A stretch of DNA of 5,430 bases. It comes from an uncultured Rhodovulum sp. GTDB taxonomy: Bacteria > Pseudomonadota > Alphaproteobacteria > Rhodobacterales > Rhodobacteraceae. Where the stretch lies: contig CAMIMK010000234.1 in assembly GCA_946221765.1 (NCBI GenBank), positions 1 to 5,430 of the forward strand, written 5' to 3'. Each line of letters begins with the position of its first letter. Positions within the stretch are counted from its first letter, which is position 1. The position numbers and the translations under genes were made by a program. The notes beneath the pieces were generated by a model, which saw nothing but the letters and a program-made list of their open reading frames with translations, ran no database searches and had not been told where the DNA came from. Below are positions 1 through 5,430 of this stretch, one piece after another.

Positions 1-1
1 C

Positions 2-676
2 CTCCAGTCCCGGAACGCCGCCACCGATGTCGCCCTGCGCGAGGCCCGGCTCGCCGCACGCACCGCCGACCTGGAGGCGCGGGACGCCCGCCTGGCCCTC
101 GACCGCCGCACCATCACCGCCCCCATCGACGGGATCATCGGCCTCCTGCCGGTGGATCCCGGCGCCCAGGTCTCGCCGGAGACGGAACTCGCCACCATCG
201 ACGACCGCTCCAGCATCCTCGTCGACTTCCGCATCCCCGAACGCTTCGTCGGCCGTCTCCAGCCCGGCGATCCGGTCGAGGCGACCGCCCTCGCCCGGCC
301 CGGCACGCCCTTCCACGGCCGGATCTCCGCCGTCGACAGCCGGGTCGAGACCGCGAGCCGCACGCTGAAGCTGCAGGCGACCCTCGACAATGCCGACGAC
401 CTCCTGCGCGGCGGCATGGCCTTTTCGATCAACCTCGCCTTCCCCGGCGAGCGCCACCCGGCGGTCGATCCGCTCGCGATCCAGTGGGGGGGGGATGGCG
501 CCTTCGTCTGGGCGGTGCGCGCGGGAAAGGCCGCACGCGTGCCGGTCCGCATCGTCGAGCGCAACAGCGACGCGGTGCTCGTCGCCGCCGCGCTCTCCCC
601 GGGCGAGCAGGTGGTGACCGAGGGCGTGCAGCGCCTGCGCCCGGGATCGCCGCTCCATATCGACGGCGCGCCATGA
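2..676 (+). CDS. RND efflux periplasmic adaptor subunit (membrane fusion protein, HlyD/AcrA family), 5'-truncated by window edge
   Basis: This is the C-terminal 224 residues of a periplasmic adaptor that links an inner-membrane RND pump to an outer-membrane channel. The visible part starts in the second helix of the coiled-coil hairpin (residues 1-36 of the fragment, rich in Ala, Arg, Glu and Leu, ending LALDRRTI). The returning half of the lipoyl domain follows (TITAPIDGIIG, about 37-47), then the beta-barrel (about 68-145, with FRIPERFVGRLQPGDPVEA and a SRTLKLQA strand) and the membrane-proximal domain (about 150-220, with GAFVWAVRAGKAARVPVRI and GEQVVTEGVQRLRPGSPL). This order is standard for adaptors of HAE-1 pumps. 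The signal peptide, first lipoyl half and first hairpin helix lie left of the window. The stop codon TGA shares bases with the ATG of the permease, so the two genes are translationally coupled. A run of nine G at 486-494 encodes W-G-G-D in the reading frame that fits the family. Family assignment is secure; the substrate is unknown. Confidence 0.94.
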   Translation, partial: LQSRNAATDVALREARLAARTADLEARDARLALDRRTITAPIDGIIGLLPVDPGAQVSPETELATIDDRSSILVDFRIPERFVGRLQPGDPVEATALARPGTPFHGRISAVDSRVETASRTLKLQATLDNADDLLRGGMAFSINLAFPGERHPAVDPLAIQWGGDGAFVWAVRAGKAARVPVRIVERNSDAVLVAAALSPGEQVVTEGVQRLRPGSPLHIDGAP

Positions 677-3600
677 CCCCCCCGGCGTCCCTCCGGCACG
701 GCCGCACGGCGCTCTTCATCCGCCGGCCGATCCTTGCCTTCGTGCTCAACGCCCTCGTCATCCTGGCCGGGCTGGCCGCGCTCCGCGCCGTCGAGATCCG
801 CGAGCTGCCGGAGGTGGACGAGCCGGTCATCACCATCACCACCACCCTCAGCGGCGCCGCGCCGGAGGCGATCGATCGCGAGATCACCGCCGTGATCGAG
901 GGCGCCGCCGGCCGCATCTCCGGCGTCGAGAGCATTTCCTCGGAGTCGAGCTTCGGCCGCAGCCGCGTCACCGTGACCTTTCGCGACGACACCGACCTCG
1001 ACGTCGCGGCGATGGACACCCGCGACGCGGTGAGCCGCGTGGTGGGATCGCTGCCCGACGACGCGGACGAGCCCGTCATCGTCAAGACGGATGCCGATGC
1101 CGAGCCGATCCTGCGGCTGGCCGTCACCTCCGGCACCCGCAGCGTCCAGGCCCTGACCACCCTCGTCGAGGACGAGATCGAGGACCGCTTCCTCGCCATA
1201 CCGGGGGTTGCCGATGTGCAGCTCTCCGGCGCCCGGACCGAGGTCTTCCGGGTCGACATCGACCCGGTGGCGCTGGCGAGCCGGGGCCTCAGCCTCGCCG
1301 AGGTGCGGGCGGCGCTGGCGGACGCGAATTTCGATGCGCCGGCCGGGCGCCTGTCGAGCCTCGACCAGAGCCTCGTCGTCCGTACCAGCGCGGCCATCGC
1401 CAGCAGCGAGGCCTTCGAGGCCCTGCGCCTCACGCCCCACACCCGGCTCGGCGACGTGGCCCGCGTCACCCTCGGCCCCGACATCGGCGAGAGCCAGCTT
1501 CGGGCCAACGGCCACACGGGGATCGGGCTCGGCCTCCTCCGGCAGGCCGGCTCCAACACGCTGGACATCTCCGAGGCGGCCCATGCGCTCGTTGCAGAGC
1601 TGTCGCGCACGCTGCCGGCGGATGTCTCGCTCTTCGTCACCGCGGATGACGCGCTCTTCATCAATGGCGCGATCCATGAGGTCATGCTGACCCTCGGCCT
1701 CGCGATCCTGATCGTGGTGGCCGTGATCTACGCCTTCCTGCGGGACTGGCGCGCCACGCTGATCCCCGCCATCAGCATTCCCGTCGCCCTCGTCGGCACC
1801 GTCGCCGCGCTGTGGCTGGTGGGCTTCTCGATCAACATCCTGACGCTCCTCGCCTTCGTGCTGGCGACCGGCCTCGTCGTCGACGATGCAATCGTCGTCC
1901 TGGAGAACATCGTGCGCCAGCGCAGCCTCGGCCTCGGCCCGCGCGCCGCAGCCGTGGTCGGCACCGAGGAGGTGTTCTTCGCCGTCGTCGCGACCACGCT
2001 GACGCTCGTCGCGGTCTTCGTGCCGCTGTCCTTCCTGCCCGGGCAGGCCGGCGGGCTGTTCCGCGAGTTCGGCTTCACGCTTGCCATCGCCGTCTCGCTC
2101 TCGGCGCTCGTGGCGCTCACCCTCTGCCCGGTCCTCGCGGCCCGGCTGCTCACCCGCGCCGAGGCGCAGCAGACCGGGGCGGCCGGGCATGGGCCGTGCC
2201 GGATCGCGCGGGGCTATGCCCGAAGCCTCGGGGCGGTCCTCGCCGCGCCGCTCGTCACCGTCACCGCCGCGCTCCTCTTCGGGGCGGCCGCGCTCTGGCT
2301 GCTCTCGGGGCTCCGCTCCGAGCTCACGCCGCAGGAGGACCGGGCGACGGCGATGATGTCGGTCACCGCCCCGCAGGGCGTCTCGCTCGACTATACCAGC
2401 GCCCGGCTGCGCGATGTCGAGGCCGGACTCGCCCGCTTCACCGAGACCGGCGAGGTGCGCAGCAGCTTCATCATCGCCGGGATGGGCGGCCAGGCAAACC
2501 GCGCCCTCGTCCTGCTGACCCTCGCCCCCTGGAGCGAGCGCAGCCGGAGCCAGGCCGAGATCGTCGCGGACATCGGCAGGGCGATGGAGGAGGTGCCGGG
2601 CCTCCGGGCCTTCGTCGGCCAGCCGAATTCCCTCGGCATCCGCGGGGCCGGGCGCGGGTTGCAGGTGGCGCTGCTCGGCAGCGACTATGCCAGTCTGGCC
2701 GCGCAGGCGAACCGCCTCGTCGCGGAGCTGGAGGCCGATCCCGCCTTCGGCACGGTGCGGCTGAACTACGACCCCACCCAGCCGCAGCTCTTCGTCGAGG
2801 TGGACCGCGACCGCGCCGCCGATCTCGGCATACCCATCAAGGGCCTGGGCGCGGCGCTGCAGGCCATGCTCGACGGCAGCGACGTGACCGAGGTCTTCCT
2901 CGGCGACCGCAGTCATGACGTGAAGATCATCTCCACCGCGCAGCCGGTGAACGATCCGTCAGACCTGGAGAACATCTTCATCCGCACCGGCGGCGGCCAG
3001 ATGGTGCCGCTCTCGACCATCGCCCGGCTGGAGGAGCGCGCGGTGTCCCCGCAGCTGACCCGCGAGCAGCAGATGCGCAGCATCGCGATCACCGCCAGCC
3101 TGACCCCGGACCTCGCCATCGGGCCGGCCCTCGCGCAGGTGGAGGCGCTGGCCGCGCCCATCCTCGACGGCGAGACGCGGCTCGTGCCCCTGGCCGAGGC
3201 CGCGGCCCTCAGCAGTTCGTCCTCCGGGCTCGTGACCACCTTCGGCATCGCCCTCGTCGTGGTCTTCCTCGTCCTCGCTGCCCAGTTCGAGAGCTTCGTG
3301 AGCGCGCTGATCGTCATGGCCACGGTGCCGATCGGGCTCGCCTGCGCGGTCTTCGCCCTGGTGCTGACCGGGGGCAGCCTGAACATCTACAGCCAGATCG
3401 GCCTCGTCCTCCTGGTCGGAATCATGGCGAAGAACAGCATCCTGATCGTCGAATTCGCCGACCAGTTGCGCGACCGGGGCCGGCCGGTGACCGAGGCGAT
3501 CGCCGAGGCCGCCGAGACGCGCTTTCGCCCGGTCATGATGACCATGATCGCCACGGTGCTCGGGGGCGTGCCGCTGATCTTTTCCGGGGGCGCCGGGGCC

Positions 3601-3774
3601 GAGGCGCGGCATGCGCTCGGGTGGATCATCGTCGGCGGCCTCGGTCCCTCGGCCCTGGCGACGCTCTACCTGACACCCGTGGCCTACCTGCTGCTCGCCG
3701 GACTGTCGCGCCCCCGCGCGGCCGAGGAAGACCGCCTGCGCGCGGAGCTCGACGCCCTGGCCGAGGCGCGCTGA
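673..3774 (+). CDS. RND efflux transporter permease subunit, HAE-1 (AcrB-like) family, complete
   Basis: This inner-membrane pump exchanges protons for drugs or other amphiphilic compounds and works as a trimer with the adaptor encoded just upstream. It has 1033 residues; AcrB has 1049. TM1 follows the RRP motif (about 17-37). The first porter half covers about 38-335, TM2-TM6 about 337-470, TM7 about 530-550 followed by LTPQEDR (D556), the second porter half about 560-835, and TM8-TM12 about 840-1010. The proton-relay residues are present: D404 and D405 in TM4 (GLVVDDAIVVLENI), K920 in TM10 (GIMAKNSILIVEF), and R950 and T957 in TM11 (RFRPVMMT). They match AcrB D407, D408, K940, R971 and T978. 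The acidic VDDAIVV motif favours organic-compound export over heavy-metal export. The ATG overlaps the adaptor stop (ATGA), and no strong ribosome binding site precedes it, so coupling is likely. The frame stays open back to a GTG at 484, but that stretch is the adaptor gene read in another frame, so 673 is the start. No outer-membrane factor gene follows. Confidence 0.97.
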   Translation: MTPPASLRHGRTALFIRRPILAFVLNALVILAGLAALRAVEIRELPEVDEPVITITTTLSGAAPEAIDREITAVIEGAAGRISGVESISSESSFGRSRVTVTFRDDTDLDVAAMDTRDAVSRVVGSLPDDADEPVIVKTDADAEPILRLAVTSGTRSVQALTTLVEDEIEDRFLAIPGVADVQLSGARTEVFRVDIDPVALASRGLSLAEVRAALADANFDAPAGRLSSLDQSLVVRTSAAIASSEAFEALRLTPHTRLGDVARVTLGPDIGESQLRANGHTGIGLGLLRQAGSNTLDISEAAHALVAELSRTLPADVSLFVTADDALFINGAIHEVMLTLGLAILIVVAVIYAFLRDWRATLIPAISIPVALVGTVAALWLVGFSINILTLLAFVLATGLVVDDAIVVLENIVRQRSLGLGPRAAAVVGTEEVFFAVVATTLTLVAVFVPLSFLPGQAGGLFREFGFTLAIAVSLSALVALTLCPVLAARLLTRAEAQQTGAAGHGPCRIARGYARSLGAVLAAPLVTVTAALLFGAAALWLLSGLRSELTPQEDRATAMMSVTAPQGVSLDYTSARLRDVEAGLARFTETGEVRSSFIIAGMGGQANRALVLLTLAPWSERSRSQAEIVADIGRAMEEVPGLRAFVGQPNSLGIRGAGRGLQVALLGSDYASLAAQANRLVAELEADPAFGTVRLNYDPTQPQLFVEVDRDRAADLGIPIKGLGAALQAMLDGSDVTEVFLGDRSHDVKIISTAQPVNDPSDLENIFIRTGGGQMVPLSTIARLEERAVSPQLTREQQMRSIAITASLTPDLAIGPALAQVEALAAPILDGETRLVPLAEAAALSSSSSGLVTTFGIALVVVFLVLAAQFESFVSALIVMATVPIGLACAVFALVLTGGSLNIYSQIGLVLLVGIMAKNSILIVEFADQLRDRGRPVTEAIAEAAETRFRPVMMTMIATVLGGVPLIFSGGAGAEARHALGWIIVGGLGPSALATLYLTPVAYLLLAGLSRPRAAEEDRLRAELDALAEAR

Positions 3775-3830
3775 GGGGCAGCGGTCTGTCCGGCCTTGCA
3801 CCGGCCACCCCGCTCGGTCATGGATGCGGC

Positions 3831-4199
3831 ATGGGCGCGCGCAGGGGCATCGGACTCGGTCGGCTGGTCATTCTGGCCATGCTCGCCGTTACCCTTGCCT
3901 TCGGCAGCGGGCTACGCGCCGCGCCCCTCTCCGCCGATCCGCAGATCGCGGCCTTTCTCGCCGCCGGGGGATCGCTCGCGGACATCTGCCATGACGGCGG
4001 TACGGAAAAGGCAACACCCGGGCAGCACTGCATCTTCTGCCCGGCGGCGGTGACGAGCCTTCTGCCCGAGGCTGGGAGTTTCAGCCTTGCGGCCGAGCGC
4101 CGGATCCTCGCCGAGGTCGTCCGGCCGGCCGAAATCCGGGCGGCGGCGCATGCCCGCGATCCTGCTGTTTCCCCCCGCGGTCCCCCGACCCGGGCCTGA
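3831..4199 (+). CDS. DUF2946-like small secreted Cys/His protein, possible metal-binding
   Basis: This predicted exported protein has 122 residues. Residues 1-30 form a typical signal peptide: MGARRGIGLGR, a hydrophobic core LVILAMLAVTLAFG, then a probable cleavage at LRA-AP (30/31). The mature part has C53-H54, then H66-C67-I-F-C70, an arrangement that could bind a metal or form a disulphide. The tail ends in RGPPTRA, and an RGPP-like ending is, from memory, common in DUF2946 proteins. Size, signal peptide, the paired-cysteine region and the tail together support DUF2946. The family has no established biochemical function; members are often found near TonB-dependent receptors or metal genes. 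The ATG at 3831 is the only usual start in this frame that gives a signal peptide; the open frame upstream overlaps the permease gene. A GGA at 3822 is the only hint of a ribosome binding site. The gene lies 56 bases after the permease and could be co-transcribed, but the next gene (PepSY) is the more likely partner. Function is inferred and uncertain. Confidence 0.78.
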   Translation: MGARRGIGLGRLVILAMLAVTLAFGSGLRAAPLSADPQIAAFLAAGGSLADICHDGGTEKATPGQHCIFCPAAVTSLLPEAGSFSLAAERRILAEVVRPAEIRAAAHARDPAVSPRGPPTRA

Positions 4200-4233
4200 G
4201 GGACGGTTTCAATATCGGAAGGTTTGGACGCGT

Positions 4234-4250
4234 GGGGCGTTTCGCGCCCT
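4234..4250 (+). terminator. Possible weak hairpin after the DUF2946 gene (no U-tract)
   Basis: GGGCG at 4235-4239 pairs with CGCCC at 4245-4249 around a five-base loop TTTCG, and a G-T pair at 4234/4250 can extend the stem. It lies 35 bases after the DUF2946 stop codon. No run of T follows, so it is not a canonical intrinsic terminator. It could be a transcript-end stabilising hairpin or chance in GC-rich DNA. Confidence 0.25.
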
Positions 4251-4284
4251 GAACTTCTGTCGCCAGCTCTCCAGACAGTCGCGA

Positions 4285-4306
4285 GGGACGTCCCGATCCC
4301 GGGACG
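4285..4306. repeat. Palindrome cluster built from GGGACG/CGTCCC half-sites
   Basis: GGGACGTCCC at 4285-4294 is a perfect ten-base palindrome. Its right half, CGTCCC (4289-4294), also pairs with GGGACG at 4301-4306 around a six-base loop GATCCC. The same half-site therefore occurs three times in 22 bases, twice on + and once on -. The site lies about 140-160 bases before the PepSY start. It could be an operator for a dimeric regulator or a switchable RNA hairpin. GC-rich DNA produces such symmetry by chance fairly often, so the functional call is weak although the repeat itself is plain in the sequence. Confidence 0.4.
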
Positions 4307-4447
4307 CGCGCGCGGCTGCCACCGTCCGACCCGCCGCCGCATGCCCCCTGCCCGCCGGTGCGACCGCGGACCGCCATGGCCCGTGGCCCAGACGGACGCG
4401 GCAGTCTCCGCCCACGCCCTGACGGCGCTTCGAAAGACACATACCGC

Positions 4448-5430
4448 ATGTCCCAGACGACGCATCCTTCCCCGCTCTCCGGCCACGGCACCCTGCGCCG
4501 GTTCCTGGTGCGGCTGCATTTCTACATCGGGCTCTTCGTGGGCCCCTTCCTCTTCGTCGCGGCCCTGACCGGCCTGCTCTATGTCCTCACGCCGCAGATC
4601 GAGGCGCGGCTCTACGCCTCGGTCCTCACCACAACGCGCACGGGGCCGGCCCGGAGCCTGGCCGATCAGGCCGCGGCCGCCCGCGCGCATCTCAACGACA
4701 GCCTCGCCATTTCGGCCGTGCGGCCGGCGCCGGGCGCGGGACTGACCACGCGCGTCCTGTTCTCGGACCCGAGCCTCGGGGACTCCGAAAACCGGACGGT
4801 CTTCGTCGATCCGGTGACGCTCGCCGTCACCGGCGATCTCACCACCTACGGGACGAGCGGCATCCTGCCGTTCCGCCTCCTGCTCGATGGGTTGCACCGC
4901 AACCTGCTGCTGGGCGACTGGGGGCGCTATTACAGCGAACTGGCGGCCTCGTGGCTCTGGGTGGCGGTGGCGGGGGGCGTCTTCCTCTGGGCCACCGGGC
5001 CAGGGCGGCGGCGGGCGCTGGCCGACATGCCGCCCGCACAGCGGCGGCGCTGGCTGCATGCCACGATCGGCGTGACGGTGTCGGGCGTGCTGGTGTTCAT
5101 TTCGGTCACCGGCCTGACCTGGTCGCAGGCGGGCGGGGCGCGGATCGATGCGATGCGCGGGGCGCTCGGCTGGGAAACGCCGTCGGTGAGCACCGCGCTC
5201 GGCACCGGAACGCCGTCGCGACAGAGCGCCCACCACGACCATGCCGGCATGGCAGGCCTCGCCGTCGCGGCAGCCGTCCGCGAGGACCGCGCGCCGGACC
5301 TCGATGCCGTGGCGCAGGCCGCGCGGGTGGCGGGGCTGGAGTCGCCCTATCTGGAGATCCGCCTGCCAAAGCCCGGTCAGGCCTGGGTCGCACGCGAATA
5401 TGACCGGCGCTGGCCGACGCAGGTCGATAC
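4448..5430 (+). CDS. PepSY-associated TM protein (PiuB/COG3182 class, possible siderophore- or metal-linked reductase), 3'-truncated by window edge
   Basis: The N-terminal 327 residues of an inner-membrane protein are visible; the frame is open to the window end, and family members usually run to about 400-530 residues. TM1 is at about 24-47 (HFYIGLFVGPFLFVAALTG), followed by a first periplasmic PepSY-type domain (about 55-148). Next come LHRNLLLGDWGRYYSELAASW (148-169) leading into TM2 (to about 182), then a cytoplasmic linker rich in Arg. TM3 is at about 203-225 (WLHATIGVTV to VTGLTWSQ), and a second periplasmic domain follows. H24, H150 and H204 sit where this class has conserved membrane-proximal histidines. 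In the related FoxB siderophore reductase such histidines ligate haem, so haem binding and electron transfer to a periplasmic metal complex is a reasonable inference. An HHDH cluster (H262, H263, H265) lies in the second domain. ATG 4448 was chosen because it places TM1 at the usual distance. An in-frame ATG at 4376 would add 24 hydrophilic residues. Neither start has a strong ribosome binding site. Confidence 0.92.
   Translation, partial: MSQTTHPSPLSGHGTLRRFLVRLHFYIGLFVGPFLFVAALTGLLYVLTPQIEARLYASVLTTTRTGPARSLADQAAAARAHLNDSLAISAVRPAPGAGLTTRVLFSDPSLGDSENRTVFVDPVTLAVTGDLTTYGTSGILPFRLLLDGLHRNLLLGDWGRYYSELAASWLWVAVAGGVFLWATGPGRRRALADMPPAQRRRWLHATIGVTVSGVLVFISVTGLTWSQAGGARIDAMRGALGWETPSVSTALGTGTPSRQSAHHDHAGMAGLAVAAAVREDRAPDLDAVAQAARVAGLESPYLEIRLPKPGQAWVAREYDRRWPTQVD

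Larger units (their letters stand above)
4200..4447. other. Intergenic region with short inverted repeats, upstream of the PepSY gene
   Basis: This 248-base gap separates the DUF2946 gene from the PepSY gene and holds no convincing protein gene. Open frames across it have the Arg/Pro/Ala-rich composition of random GC-rich DNA. It contains a hairpin at 4234-4250, a weaker one at 4257-4278 and a palindrome cluster at 4285-4306. No clear -35/-10 promoter, Fur-type box, or cobalamin riboswitch core is visible. The gap is long enough to carry a promoter and operator for the PepSY gene. Confidence 0.6.

Noticed and set aside
484..672. N-terminal extension of the permease back to GTG 484
   Set aside because: These codons overlap the conserved membrane-proximal domain of the adaptor in another frame. 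The permease family starts a few residues before the RRP motif, which matches ATG 673.
429..1685. 418-codon open frame on the minus strand
   Set aside because: It is antisense to the adaptor and permease. The Ser/Arg/Ala-rich composition is typical of a shadow frame and no domain is visible.
1812..2918. 368-codon open frame on the plus strand inside the permease
   Set aside because: It is an out-of-frame reading of the permease, with Arg/Gly/Pro-rich content and no domain. The permease frame carries the catalytic motifs.
3790..3806. CCGGCC repeated twice between the permease and DUF2946 genes
   Set aside because: It is a six-base direct repeat in very GC-rich DNA. It can form only a four-base-pair stem with no T run, so it does not support a terminator or operator.
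4217..4223. GGAAGGT resembling one half of a CueR/MerR-type copper operator
   Set aside because: The expected partner half (ACCTTCC about seven bases upstream) is absent; the sequence there is ACGGTTT. One seven-base half-site is not evidence of an operator.
4224..4568. 114-codon open frame (TTG start) across the gap and into the PepSY gene
   Set aside because: It overlaps the PepSY gene in another frame, has an Arg/Pro/Ser-rich composition, and GGAAGG is too close to its TTG start to act as a ribosome binding site.
3818..5242. 474-codon open frame on the minus strand
   Set aside because: It runs antisense to the DUF2946 and PepSY genes. Its product is rich in Arg, Gly, Pro and Ala with no recognisable domain, as expected for the reverse strand of GC-rich coding DNA. 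The + strand genes have clear family motifs.

Overview
The window looks like a piece of a high-GC (roughly 70% by eye) Gram-negative chromosome or large plasmid. It is most likely alphaproteobacterial, judging from codon use, the protein families and the lack of strong Shine-Dalgarno sequences, but the genus cannot be fixed from sequence alone. All four supportable genes lie on the + strand. I see no RNA gene, mobile element, CRISPR array or minus-strand gene; the long minus-strand open frames are a by-product of the GC-rich coding strand.

Region 1 (2-3774) is a two-gene RND efflux operon. It holds the C-terminal 224 residues of a periplasmic adaptor (membrane fusion protein), whose stop codon overlaps the start of a complete 1033-residue HAE-1-type RND permease in an ATGA junction. 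The permease keeps the full set of proton-relay residues (D404, D405, K920, R950, T957), so it should be an active proton/drug antiporter. No outer-membrane channel gene follows it, so the pump must use a TolC-like channel encoded elsewhere or upstream.

Region 2 (3831-4199), 56 bases downstream, is a small secreted cysteine/histidine protein of the DUF2946 type, with a signal peptide, C53-H54, an H66-C67-x-x-C70 motif and an RGPP tail. After a 248-base gap with several short inverted repeats, Region 3 (4448 to the window end) is the N-terminal 327 residues of a PepSY-associated membrane protein of the PiuB/COG3182 class, related to siderophore-iron reductases such as FoxB. It has the conserved membrane-proximal histidines H24, H150 and H204, and an extra HHDH cluster in its second periplasmic domain.

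The DUF2946 plus PepSY pair suggests a metal acquisition or handling module (iron-siderophore or copper), probably continuing past the right edge, next to but probably functionally separate from the efflux pump. Nothing in the window is a clearly new system. The points most worth checking are the unexplained DUF2946-PepSY pair, the palindrome cluster between those genes, and a nine-G tract in the adaptor gene from which the +1 frame runs open into the permease.
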